Shown one piece after another: positions 8,408 through 17,027 of a stretch of DNA of 64,000 nt. Source of the stretch: Comamonas testosteroni TK102 (GTDB lineage Bacteria > Pseudomonadota > Gammaproteobacteria > Burkholderiales > Burkholderiaceae_C). The notes below the pieces were generated by a model, which searched no databases, was not told the DNA's origin, and saw only the letters and a program-made list of their open reading frames with translations. Position numbers and translations under genes: made by a program. The DNA is taken from assembly GCF_000739375.1 (NCBI RefSeq), contig NZ_CP006704.1, forward strand, positions 3,534,001 to 3,598,000, written 5' to 3'. The number at the start of each line of letters is the position of its first letter. Position 1 is the first letter of the stretch.

Positions 8408-9714
8408 CGCACCAATTTCCTCTCTATGTAGTCACGCATCGGACCGGCGCTGGTGAGCAACTCGAAATAGTCATAGGCACCGGCAACTTCGCCGGCCATC
8501 AGATACTGAAAATGCATGCGCATCTTGTTCCTGCGCAACCAACGGTAAGTTGCCGGCAAAAACAGCTTGTGAAAACGCGGTGAGCACACGGCTTGCGGAT
8601 TAAGCCCCCACTGGGCCCGGCGCTTGCCAGCCTCGGTAAAGGAGCGGACGGCCTGGGTCTCATCCTTGCGCCCATCCTCGCGCAAGGACAGCCCCACCAC
8701 ATCGCACATGCCAAAGCACACGCTGTCGCCGGGGGAAGAGATATCGGCCCAGTACACCGCTTCGTCCATGGCGATCTCGCGCAAGGTCTGGCGCAAGGCA
8801 CCGGCACCTGGAAACAGCCCGAACAGCGGAATGCAATTGCCCAGGGTGACCAGATTCACCAGCGGCCTGCGCGAAGGCTGCAAGGATAAGGGACTTTCTG
8901 CCAGCTTGCGGCGAAGTGCCTGAGTCAGCTTCAAAGCCTGCACACTGCCGACACTGAAACCGACCACCACCACTTCGCGCCAGCGCTGCTGCTGCAGGGC
9001 CTGCGCCACCTCGGCGGCCATGGCCTCGATGCGCGCATCCAGCACCGCAAAAGTCTTCCCGGAACTGACATGGGCAAAGTTCAGAATCCTCAGAAGCCAG
9101 CTGATATGCAGATAGCCATCCAGCACCAGACCGCCCCAGCCGACGACAGCGACCGCAGCCAGCATCAACGCGGCTGCGCCCGCCGGCGCCAAGCCGCCCC
9201 AGGCACTGACAAGCAGAGAGCCCAAGCCCAATCCGGCCAGCAACACCAGCAGCATGTAAAACAGCGGATACATCAGCGCCCACAAGGTAAAGCGCGCCTG
9301 CTCCCGCACGGGTTTGAGCCACTGCCTCAAGTTCCAGATGGAAACATAGGTGCCCACGGCCTGGCGAAAAACCTCTGCCCGGCTCGAAGGCCAGTGCAGA
9401 CGGACCTGATCATGCCAGTCGAAAAAAACGAAATCGGCGCAGGCCGAGTCTCCGGAATCCGTCTGAGACACCCGCCAGCGAGCATGCAGCGATTTCTCCT
9501 GCCCATGCTCACCCACGCTCCATTTTTCCCTGCTGCCAATCGCGTATTTTCGATGCGCAGAAGCCACCGGCTGCTTTTGCGCCTCGGCACGCATCAGCTG
9601 GTGATAGTGTCTTGCACCGCGCGGATCAAAGCCGCCCATGAAGATCACCAGGCGCTCGCCATCCCCTGTCTTCTTTGAAGAATCGAATGAGATGTTCTTT
9701 TCGCTGCCAGTCAT
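8404..9714 (-). CDS. Membrane-embedded alpha/beta-hydrolase-like protein
   Basis: A 436-residue protein with a lipase-like nucleophile elbow GFSVG at residues 252-256 (Ser254), and an acid candidate in ADISSPGDSVCFG (Asp323 or Asp330). Two hydrophobic stretches at about 144-168 and 172-198 would form a membrane hairpin inserted between the first strand (RLVIFMGGFDPRG) and the catalytic core. I chose the ATG at 9714 because GGAGGGG lies six bases upstream; a more upstream ATG at 9732 has no ribosome site. It follows kpsS by 21 bases and overlaps the P450. It may be a lipase or acyl-hydrolase acting on a membrane lipid; the exact reaction cannot be told. Confidence 0.75.
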   Translation of the reverse strand: MTGSEKNISFDSSKKTGDGERLVIFMGGFDPRGARHYHQLMRAEAQKQPVASAHRKYAIGSREKWSVGEHGQEKSLHARWRVSQTDSGDSACADFVFFDWHDQVRLHWPSSRAEVFRQAVGTYVSIWNLRQWLKPVREQARFTLWALMYPLFYMLLVLLAGLGLGSLLVSAWGGLAPAGAAALMLAAVAVVGWGGLVLDGYLHISWLLRILNFAHVSSGKTFAVLDARIEAMAAEVAQALQQQRWREVVVVGFSVGSVQALKLTQALRRKLAESPLSLQPSRRPLVNLVTLGNCIPLFGLFPGAGALRQTLREIAMDEAVYWADISSPGDSVCFGMCDVVGLSLREDGRKDETQAVRSFTEAGKRRAQWGLNPQAVCSPRFHKLFLPATYRWLRRNKMRMHFQYLMAGEVAGAYDYFELLTSAGPMRDYIERKLVR

Positions 9715-9735
9715 TGGTCCCCTCCATACCAAGGC

Positions 9736-11232
9736 TTATTCGACAGAGGCGACCCCCTGCAGCATGGAAGGCATGGCATCTTTCTGATTGGCCGGCCTGG
9801 AAACAAGGACTGGCTCCGCAGCCTCTTCGGGCCACAGCACAGGATCGACCGACGGGCCACCGCCCCACAGGCGCTGGGCCATCTGACCGTCCAGCGCAGC
9901 CCCGCAGCGCCAGGAGACCCCCGACAGCCGGCGATAGAAGCTGCCGTTGATCTGCGTGCACTCAATCAAGGCCTTGCGAAAGCGCGAGAGCATTTCCTGA
10001 TCGGGAATCGCCTGATGGGCCCGAAACCAGAAGTCGCGCATCTTGCCCTGATAGGTCAAGCCTTCCAGGTCATACAAGGCATTGCCGCAGACCTTGACGG
10101 GAGCGCCATGACCCAAGGCCGAAAGCCCGGTCGTGCTGTTGACCAGCACCACCCCCTTGGCGCTCTTGAGCAAGGAAGGCAGATGCTGGTCATGGATATA
10201 GAGCACCTTGCCCTGCAGGCCATGGCGCCGCGCCAGCAGATGAATGATGTTGGCGTAGTTCCTGTGTCCGCGGTCCATGGGGTGGTGCTTGAAAACCACC
10301 ACGTCATCCGCAATCGACTCTCCACCTTCGGGCACGCCACTCGTGCGCTCCAAGGCCTGGGCCCGGGAAAACGAATGCAGTACGTGGTTGATGAAATCCG
10401 TCACGAAATCATAGTTGGAGTGGACCACGATCTGGGCATCGTTATAAACCTGCAAGGGAGCCAGAAAGAACTTCTTGCGCAGGTCACCGAGCAGCCGATC
10501 TTCGATGTCCTTTTCAGTGCGCCGGTACCAGAATTTGCGCAGATAGCTCAGCCACCACCAGGGGGCATCGCGCACCGTCATGCTTCGGTGATGCAGGGCG
10601 TTATTCCAGAACCACTGGCCCAGCCAGGCCGCAAAAAAATACAGCATGCCCCACATGGCCGAATGCCAGAATGAGTTACCGACCTTCTTCCACGACTGCG
10701 TGGCCGGCCCGTTCGCATGAGAACGCGGTGGCACGTCTTCCTGGTGCGCCCTCTGTTTCAGCCATAAGGCCAGTCTCTTTTCGAAATGCGAATGCCCGTT
10801 GACGCCCATGGGCTCGAACGTGATGTGATCGGGCCGCAGATAGCCCTCTTCGAACACCCCGAAGGCACAACCCAGACGCTCCGTCATGGAGCGCACGCAA
10901 GCATGGACCGGCCGGCAATCGCCGAACAGCAGCACCGCATCGATACGGTGCCTGACGATAAAGGCCTCCAGCACCTCGGGCCACTGGGTCAGATCCCCCC
11001 GGAACGAATGGGCTTTGCGCGGATAGAACAGCCAGTCACCGGCATTGAAGTTGAATTTGAAGACAGTCGCCCCCACCGAGCGCAAGTCCTTGGCCAGGTT
11101 CCAGAAAAAAGGCCCTACCGGGCCTTGCAGCAACAAAACACGTTTAGACGCAAATCCACTCTTGTTCTTCATGCGTTCAGGACTGCGGACTGTCAGGCCG
11201 CTTGGTATTTCTATGGAGGCGTCATGAGGCAT
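9736..11232 (-). CDS. kpsS: KpsS-like capsule beta-Kdo transferase
   Basis: A 498-residue protein of the capsule-synthesis family PF05159. Recognisable elements are VLLLQGPVGPFFWNLAKDL near residue 33, FEEGYLRPDHITFEP (the E-G-Y-L-R-P motif) near 135, FKHHPMDRGHRNY near 330 and LVNSTTGLSALGHGAPVK near 370. KpsS adds the first beta-Kdo to lyso-phosphatidylglycerol, starting the linker on which ABC-exported capsules are built, at the inner face of the cytoplasmic membrane. The annotated ATG at 11232 has AGGGG close by; an ATG at 11172 would shorten it by 20 residues to a more usual N-terminus. kpsC lies just upstream. Confidence 0.92.
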   Translation of the reverse strand: MPHDASIEIPSGLTVRSPERMKNKSGFASKRVLLLQGPVGPFFWNLAKDLRSVGATVFKFNFNAGDWLFYPRKAHSFRGDLTQWPEVLEAFIVRHRIDAVLLFGDCRPVHACVRSMTERLGCAFGVFEEGYLRPDHITFEPMGVNGHSHFEKRLALWLKQRAHQEDVPPRSHANGPATQSWKKVGNSFWHSAMWGMLYFFAAWLGQWFWNNALHHRSMTVRDAPWWWLSYLRKFWYRRTEKDIEDRLLGDLRKKFFLAPLQVYNDAQIVVHSNYDFVTDFINHVLHSFSRAQALERTSGVPEGGESIADDVVVFKHHPMDRGHRNYANIIHLLARRHGLQGKVLYIHDQHLPSLLKSAKGVVLVNSTTGLSALGHGAPVKVCGNALYDLEGLTYQGKMRDFWFRAHQAIPDQEMLSRFRKALIECTQINGSFYRRLSGVSWRCGAALDGQMAQRLWGGGPSVDPVLWPEEAAEPVLVSRPANQKDAMPSMLQGVASVE

Positions 11233-11330
11233 GACCCCTGCATTTTAGGGGTTTCACCGGACAACACCCTCGCACATCACTGCACGATGACAACAAATCG
11301 ATGGAAAATAATTGCAAAAAAAGGTAAGTG

Positions 11331-13436
11331 TCACCAGTCCGACAAAATCGACCGCAGCAACACCCCGCTTTTGCGCCATTGCCGCCGCAACCAGCCGGAC
11401 TTCAGGCGATGCAGGCCGCCAGACTGCTCCAGCGCCGTACGCTGCTCCAGCAAGCGCCTGAGCACCGCCTCGCAACTGGTGTAGCCCCGGAGCACCGGAT
11501 CCCAGTACAAGGGGTAGTGCAGCAGCGCCCCTGCCACCAGTTCATCCAGACACAGCGGGCGGCTGCGGCGCGGCACGGGCAAGCGGTCCTGCGTCAGACC
11601 CCAGCCGGCGTAGAACGGGCGCCCATGCACAACCACCTGCTTGTTGCGCAGCAAGGCATCGAAGCCCGTCAACGAGGTCATGGTCACCACCACATCGCAA
11701 GCCTCGATGCAGCTGACCACCGAAGCGCCCTGTTCAATGCAGTCGGCATGCTGCAAAGCCTGGGCCGGCTCGACATGGCCCTTGCGATTGCCGCTGCTCA
11801 CATCGGGGTGCGGCTTGAAGACAATGAATGCATGAGGAAACGCAGCGCGCGCGGCCTGGATCAGACCCAGATTCGTGCAGACGCCATCGGTATCGCAACC
11901 AAAGCGAATGGAGGCATCGTCTTCCACCTGACCCGGCACCAGCACCACCTGCCGACCGGCCTGCGGACGATCCGTGCTGAACCAGTCCACCGGGCGATTG
12001 GGCTCGAGGTTGTACTTGGTGATGCCATGCTCGACGATAAACGCACGCACATTGCGCGCACGCTGCAAATCCTGCTTCGTGAATGCCCGGGTGTTGAGCA
12101 GGTCCTCCAGCTCCGACGGCTGACCCGGGTCGAAATAAATGCCCTTGGCGTCCAGCACAAAGGACTGCGGCGGGATCAGGTCGGAGCCCAGGCCCACGGA
12201 GCGGACAAAGCCATCCTCCATGCGAAGCAGGCGCACGCCCGATGCATCCGCCAACTGCTGCACACCTGCCGGCGGCACGCGACCCCAGCAGACCAGGCAA
12301 TCGTCACCGCCAGGCTGCAAAGCCCTGGCCGCAGCGGCATTCTTGACGAAGACCACCTTGCCCGGATGCAGGGACAACATGGCCTTCACGTTCGCAGCCT
12401 TCCAGCGCCGAAAGCCCACCACGATCATGCGCCCGCCAAAGCGCCCGGCCACCATGCGTTGACGCTGCAGCCAGTTGGTCACGTCCAATACATTACCGCG
12501 TTGGCGTGTCTCCGGATTCAGATAACGGCTGTAATGCACATAGCCCGCGGCGAACAACTCGTCCACCGAGCGTCGGCGACCAGCGCGACGCAGCATGGCC
12601 GGGTGCTGCGGCTGGCGATCATCCGTCACACCCCAGCCCGCATACCAGGGCACGCCAAAACAGACCACCGGTTTGCCGGCCAGCAAGGCCTCGAAGCCCA
12701 TCGTCGAACTGACCACATAGACCTTGTCCATCTGCGCAATCAGGCTCATCGGATTGACGGCGTCGCGCAGCACCACCGTGCGGGCATCAGGCTGCACGCC
12801 CGTCAAATAGCCGCCCTTGCGGCCCGAAGTCACCTCGGGGTGGGTCTTGACATAGACCGTGGCCTGCGGATTCTCGGCCAGCGCAGCGGCCAGCATGGCG
12901 TCGAAGGTCCCGGCATCCGCCCCGCCCTTTGCCACGCTCATATCGCCCGCCGTCTGGTCAATCACCAGTACCCGCTGAACATCATCGCTGCGCAGCATGC
13001 CCTCCGGCAGGTCAGGAGCATGGTTGTATTTGCTCAGCCCTGCGGAGAGCAGCTTCTCTCGGGCCTGCTGCACCAGCACGGCATCTGCAGCCAGCAGATC
13101 GACATCGCTGCAAAGCAAGCGCTCCAGCGCACTGGGCCGCGTGCAGTCGTAGTAGATGCCTTCGTCATCGACCACCAGCGACAGCGGCGGGAAATGTTCG
13201 CCGGTGCCGAAAGAGCGAAGAAAGCCATCTTCGAATGAGAAATAAGAATACCTACAAAAAACTGCGTACTTTTTCAGCAATCTGGTATTCGGCCGGCATC
13301 CCCACCCTGCCAAAATAAACTTACCGGCTCTCCACCAGGGGCGAAAAAAATATACGTGGAGGCCTACTAACTGGGGAAGAAAAGGAATCCTCAGGATCCC
13401 AAAAGAAACTACACACAGTCTTACTTTGTTAACCAT
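11331..13436 (-). CDS. kpsC: KpsC-like dual beta-Kdo transferase
   Basis: A 701-residue protein with two tandem capsule-synthesis glycosyltransferase modules, matching KpsC length (about 675). The module signature recurs as FEDGFLRS at residues 68-75 and MEDGFVRS at 406-413, each followed by a histidine-proline motif (KTHPEV, KPHPDV) and by WYAGWGVTDD or FYAGWGLTQD. KpsC extends the linker by alternating beta-linked Kdo residues on the glycolipid made by KpsS. The gene is GC-rich like kpsS, in contrast with the AT-rich pse genes upstream. A 207-base AT-rich gap separates it from pseI, so it may have its own promoter. Confidence 0.95.
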   Translation of the reverse strand: MVNKVRLCVVSFGILRIPFLPQLVGLHVYFFRPWWRAGKFILAGWGCRPNTRLLKKYAVFCRYSYFSFEDGFLRSFGTGEHFPPLSLVVDDEGIYYDCTRPSALERLLCSDVDLLAADAVLVQQAREKLLSAGLSKYNHAPDLPEGMLRSDDVQRVLVIDQTAGDMSVAKGGADAGTFDAMLAAALAENPQATVYVKTHPEVTSGRKGGYLTGVQPDARTVVLRDAVNPMSLIAQMDKVYVVSSTMGFEALLAGKPVVCFGVPWYAGWGVTDDRQPQHPAMLRRAGRRRSVDELFAAGYVHYSRYLNPETRQRGNVLDVTNWLQRQRMVAGRFGGRMIVVGFRRWKAANVKAMLSLHPGKVVFVKNAAAARALQPGGDDCLVCWGRVPPAGVQQLADASGVRLLRMEDGFVRSVGLGSDLIPPQSFVLDAKGIYFDPGQPSELEDLLNTRAFTKQDLQRARNVRAFIVEHGITKYNLEPNRPVDWFSTDRPQAGRQVVLVPGQVEDDASIRFGCDTDGVCTNLGLIQAARAAFPHAFIVFKPHPDVSSGNRKGHVEPAQALQHADCIEQGASVVSCIEACDVVVTMTSLTGFDALLRNKQVVVHGRPFYAGWGLTQDRLPVPRRSRPLCLDELVAGALLHYPLYWDPVLRGYTSCEAVLRRLLEQRTALEQSGGLHRLKSGWLRRQWRKSGVLLRSILSDW

Positions 13437-13643
13437 GAAAATGGAAGATCCTCAAATACTGCTATGCGTATTTCAAAATATATGTACTTTTAATAAAAAA
13501 CTAACAAATTACAATAACAAATACACTCTTAATCACAAAAATTCACAAAAAGGCGGCATTCAAAAGGTAAATTACCCAATAAATGGCCGCCAAAAATTTA
13601 ATAGTTAGTCATCACACTTCCCTCTGATTCTTCGAAATCTACT
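13437..13643. other. AT-rich spacer between pseI and kpsC
   Basis: 207 bases of strongly AT-rich sequence mark the right edge of the serotype cassette where base composition changes from high GC (kpsC) to low GC. A 60-codon open frame on the plus strand here has no ribosome site or recognisable product. I see no clear terminator; a kpsC promoter is possible but not readable. Confidence 0.5.
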
Positions 13644-14699
13644 TCAGGGGTTTCTTTCAATAGCCTCCCACTGGACAGGTGAATTCTCACTCACGTCAAC
13701 TGTTATTTTCCTGCCTATGACTTGTGGCAAAAATTTTGGTGCCAGACCAAAGCCAGGTCGAACGCTTCGAACGGAGTCTTCTGTCACAATGTCGCCAGCC
13801 TTCAAAGCTTTGACAAAATATAGCGAACGTCGGAACTTCGCGTTGCCTTGCTCACTGCTTGTCCGGGCATAATTGACTTTTCCTGCCGCATACCAAGCCG
13901 TCTTCGCATCTCTGCATAATGCCGCCATTTCCTCAGGCTCAAGTGAGAAGCTATCATCTGGACCACCACCATTGCGATCCAAAGTGAAATGCTTTTCGAT
14001 GATGGCAGCCCCCAAGACAACACTAGCTATAGCAGTTGTATTGTCCAATGTGTGATCCGACAAGCCAGTGACCAAGCCAAATCGTGCAATCATGTCAGGA
14101 ATTGTACGAAGGTTGTAATCTTCTGATGCCGCCGGATAGCCACTTACGCAATGAAGAATTGCCAACTCCCGACATCCCCCCTCTCGAGCCGCGTCAATGG
14201 CCTCCTGAATTTCGTTCGCGTCAGCCATACCCGTCGAGATAATCAATGGTTTACCAGTGCTGGCTGCATATCTTATTAATGGCAAATCGACCGCTTCAAA
14301 GGAAGCGATCTTATAAGCCGGTGCATTCAGATCCTCCAGCAGGTCAATGGCTGTATTATCAAAAGGGGAGCTAAATATGGTGATCCCCAACTCACGTGCA
14401 TAATCGAAAAGTGGCTTATGCCACTCCCATGGCATATGAGCCTCTTCATACAAGTCATAAAGTGTACGACCATCCCAAAGACCACCACGGATACGAAACT
14501 CTTCTCCATCGCTCTTCAGAGTTATCGTGTCAGGCTTATAGGTTTGCAGCTTAATTGCATCTGCTCCGGCCTTCTTGGCTTCTTCAATAATTCTCAGAGC
14601 AGTTTCGATCTTCCCATTATGGTTAGCGGAAAGCTCGGCAATAATATACGGAGGGAAGTCGTAACCAATGCTTCTTCCAGCAATCTGAATGTTCTTCAT
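13644..14699 (-). CDS. pseI: Pseudaminic acid synthase (NeuB family)
   Basis: A 351-residue NeuB-family enzyme: a TIM-barrel (residues 15-270) beginning IIAELSANHNGKIETALRII, with KLQTYKP, FSSPFD, KIASFE, STGMA, LHCVSGYPA and EKHFTLDR active-site strands, then a C-terminal SAF/antifreeze-like domain (RRSLYFVKALKAGDIV) from about 290. It condenses 2,4-diacetamido-2,4,6-trideoxy-L-altrose with phosphoenolpyruvate to give pseudaminic acid. SANHNG with an adjacent Pse pathway favours PseI over the sialic or legionaminic synthases. It lies 24 bases after the pseH remnant and is the last Pse gene. Cytoplasmic. Apparently intact. Confidence 0.93.
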   Translation of the reverse strand: MKNIQIAGRSIGYDFPPYIIAELSANHNGKIETALRIIEEAKKAGADAIKLQTYKPDTITLKSDGEEFRIRGGLWDGRTLYDLYEEAHMPWEWHKPLFDYARELGITIFSSPFDNTAIDLLEDLNAPAYKIASFEAVDLPLIRYAASTGKPLIISTGMADANEIQEAIDAAREGGCRELAILHCVSGYPAASEDYNLRTIPDMIARFGLVTGLSDHTLDNTTAIASVVLGAAIIEKHFTLDRNGGGPDDSFSLEPEEMAALCRDAKTAWYAAGKVNYARTSSEQGNAKFRRSLYFVKALKAGDIVTEDSVRSVRPGFGLAPKFLPQVIGRKITVDVSENSPVQWEAIERNP

Positions 14700-14723
14700 G
14701 TTGATTTCCTAATATCTTAAGAA

Positions 14724-15224
14724 CTATTTCCATTCACTCTTCAAAAGGCCAAAGCAAAATAAATCCGAGCGTTTTCCAGCTATTTTTGACTGTTCGCGTA
14801 AAACACCTTCTTGAACAAATCCAAGGCGTTGATGAAACGAGATAGACGCGATATTTTCTGCGATAGCTTGGCCACACACTTTGTGCAAATTCCAGGCTTG
14901 GAAAGCATGAGTCAACGCCGCTTCTCCCAGCTTTCTTCCACTGCCTTTCGGAGCATTTGGTCTGACATAGAAGCCCTAGTCTGAAACTTCATCAACGCCG
15001 ACGTTAGAGAATTGAACAAAGCCAAGCGGTTGACTATCTTCCTCAACAAGCATTAGCCTACGCGTTGGATCAGTGCTGGCCCTCTTGAACCACATCGTGT
15101 GTTCTTCAAGAGAAATTTCATGCTGGGTAAGCATGAAGCGACGAATATCAATGTGATTTCGCCAATGCAAAACCAGCTCAACATCTTGCTCAGTCATTGC
15201 ACGAATCAAAAATGAATCACTCAT
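14724..15224 (-). pseudogene. pseH: PseH-type N-acetyltransferase interrupted by an in-frame TAG
   Basis: GNAT-fold acetyltransferase expected to acetylate the 4-amino group of UDP-4-amino-4,6-dideoxy-AltNAc. The frame from ATG 15224 reads through FVQFSNVGVDEVSD, then TAG at 14976-14978, then continues in the same frame with GFYVRPNAPKGSGRKLG and FHQRLGFVQEGVLREQ to a stop at 14724. Reading the TAG as TGG (Trp) would restore a normal protein of 166 residues, so a single G-to-A change explains it. The stop precedes the acetyl-CoA-binding segment (PKGSGRKLG), so the truncated product of 82 residues should be inactive. It overlaps pseG by eight bases. Real mutation, amber read-through or base-call error are all possible. 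Confidence 0.88.
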
Positions 15225-16335
15225 AAACACTTAGTACTTCCATTATGATGCGTGGTATTCCTTGCCCATCAGTAACTGCACCTGCTGCACGACTAAGCTC
15301 GCCAAGCAACTTGAACAGGTCTTCCGAAGCAAAGAGTCGTCGCAAATAGTCTTTCACTTCAGCGATATCCTCGACATAAACTGCAGCGCCCTGGGCCTTA
15401 AATGCCTTTGCGCCTTCAAGCTGATTTTCCGCTAGGACCAGCACCACACTCGGTACCCCAAGACAACAACGCTCCCAAGCCGTACCCCCTGCTGCGCCAA
15501 TCGCCAGGTCACTCTCAGACATTAGTTGTGCCATATCACTGACTCCCACTAATACCTGCGTGGAACAGTGCATGCGACCAGCTTGTTCTCGCACCTTCTC
15601 GAGCCATGGAGAATATGGTCCCATGACCACGCTGACTCGAAGGTCCTTAGGCAGGTCACATAAGTTCAATGCTTGCAACACATGCTCGGTAGCATTGTCC
15701 TTGTCCACCCCTCCCATCGTGATGAGCAAGTGCTTCATTTCAACGACGTTGCGTCGAGCCAGACTCACACAGCGCAACTGCGCGAATTCCGGCCGCAGCA
15801 TTGCATACTGTGGTCCGATCAATAGAGTCGCCTCAGCTGGAACCAGATCACAATAGTCTTCCACAAGACGACCTAGATTCTGATCCACAAGCAAATCACA
15901 GCTATGCCTACGGTCCGCTAGGTCATCTATCACCAGCAGCCGCTGGTAACAAGGACGGAGAGCCTCCTCCCATTGCTGCTCTATAGCGTAGTGATCGACA
16001 ACCAGCCAATCCACCGTATCGCCACCTAATGCAGATCGTGTCTGGTCTGCGTCGTTGGCCCAGTCCGTACCCAACCACGCCGAATGCGCCGTGATCATGG
16101 GTAACGGATCTAAAGGAACATCCAACTTAGGGAGAGGCACAGCGCTGTGCCCCCGTTGACGTATCAGCTCTAACAAGTGCCCATCATGGGGACGGCAAAT
16201 GAATAGGCACTCGGCACCATTTTCACGCAATGCGTCAGCCAAAGTCAGGCAGCGCATTACATGACCGGTTCCAATTTGCACAGATGCATCAGTGCGAAAT
16301 GCAACACGTAAACGCGGATGATCAAACTTCATCAT
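15217..16335 (-). CDS. pseG: UDP-2,4-diacetamido-2,4,6-trideoxy-beta-L-altropyranose hydrolase
   Basis: A 372-residue MurG-like (GT28-fold) nucleotide-sugar hydrolase. The N-terminal motif FRTDASVQIGTGHVMRCLTL (catalytic His in GTGHVMRC) is diagnostic of PseG; WLVVDHYAIEQQWEEALRP, LLITMGGVDKDN and AIGAAGGTAWERCCLGVPS follow in the expected order. It removes UDP from the Pse precursor, giving the free sugar for PseI. It is somewhat longer than Helicobacter PseG (about 274 in Campylobacter; other proteins are longer). It overlaps pseF by four bases and pseH by eight. Confidence 0.92.
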   Translation of the reverse strand: MMKFDHPRLRVAFRTDASVQIGTGHVMRCLTLADALRENGAECLFICRPHDGHLLELIRQRGHSAVPLPKLDVPLDPLPMITAHSAWLGTDWANDADQTRSALGGDTVDWLVVDHYAIEQQWEEALRPCYQRLLVIDDLADRRHSCDLLVDQNLGRLVEDYCDLVPAEATLLIGPQYAMLRPEFAQLRCVSLARRNVVEMKHLLITMGGVDKDNATEHVLQALNLCDLPKDLRVSVVMGPYSPWLEKVREQAGRMHCSTQVLVGVSDMAQLMSESDLAIGAAGGTAWERCCLGVPSVVLVLAENQLEGAKAFKAQGAAVYVEDIAEVKDYLRRLFASEDLFKLLGELSRAAGAVTDGQGIPRIIMEVLSVYE

Positions 16336-17027
16336 TCGCGACCTTGCTGCATAGCCCTAAACATCCACTCTGCGCGCTCCCAATCCTCCGGCGTATCAAT
16401 ATCTTGCACACGATATCGCGGAAGGATCAATGGAGCCGAACGCGAACCAAAAATAATACGCTCCTCGCACCAAGCTTCGCCCCGGCCCCAATAGAACTGA
16501 CCAGCATCATGAAAAGCTTCGGTCAAATCCTGAGATCGGGTATTGAAATGCTCAGGATTGAACATTTCAATATGCCCATCTGCCTTCAGGCATATTGCAC
16601 GTTGGATGGGGAAAGCATAGCTGGTGACCGAGAAAACGTAATCGGCACCTGTTTTCTGCAGCAACTCCTGACCACGTCGCAGATCGTCGGCACTCACAAA
16701 TGGAGCAGTTGCATACAGGCAACATGCCTGCACCACAGTCTGCCCATGAGCACTGATGGTTTCGACAGCATGGCGAATCACAGGAATGGTGCCAACATGG
16801 TCATTCGATAACTCGGCCGGACGTATGAATGGGACCTCCGCGCCATGCAGGCGTGCAACCTCAGCGATCTCTTCATCATCGGTGGAAACAATAATGCGAT
16901 CAAAGCTACCGCTTTGATGCGCGGCCTCAATCGACCACGCAATCATTGGTTTTCCACAGAACTGCTTGATATTCTTGCGTGGAATGCGTTTGCTGCCGCC
17001 GCGCGCAGGAATGACCGCCAGTCTCAT
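16332..17027 (-). CDS. pseF: Pseudaminic acid cytidylyltransferase
   Basis: A 231-residue CMP-nonulosonate synthetase. It begins LAVIPARGGSKRIPRKNIK, the classic CTP-binding loop, followed by GKPMIAWSIEAA, IIVSTDDEEIAEVA and YATAPFVSADDL. It couples pseudaminic acid to CMP, giving the activated donor for capsule transferases. The gene sits between pseC and pseG with four-base overlaps on both sides. The Pse context selects PseF over NeuA or LegF. Cytoplasmic enzyme, length normal for the family. Confidence 0.93.
   Translation of the reverse strand: MRLAVIPARGGSKRIPRKNIKQFCGKPMIAWSIEAAHQSGSFDRIIVSTDDEEIAEVARLHGAEVPFIRPAELSNDHVGTIPVIRHAVETISAHGQTVVQACCLYATAPFVSADDLRRGQELLQKTGADYVFSVTSYAFPIQRAICLKADGHIEMFNPEHFNTRSQDLTEAFHDAGQFYWGRGEAWCEERIIFGSRSAPLILPRYRVQDIDTPEDWERAEWMFRAMQQGRE

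Noticed and set aside
11328..13238. 636-codon plus-strand open frame opposite kpsC
   Set aside because: Composition is that of a mirrored high-GC gene (runs of His, Arg, Gln); kpsC on the minus strand is certain.
13426..13608. 60-codon plus-strand frame in the pseI-kpsC spacer
   Set aside because: AT-rich, no ribosome site, overlaps the kpsC start; judged random.
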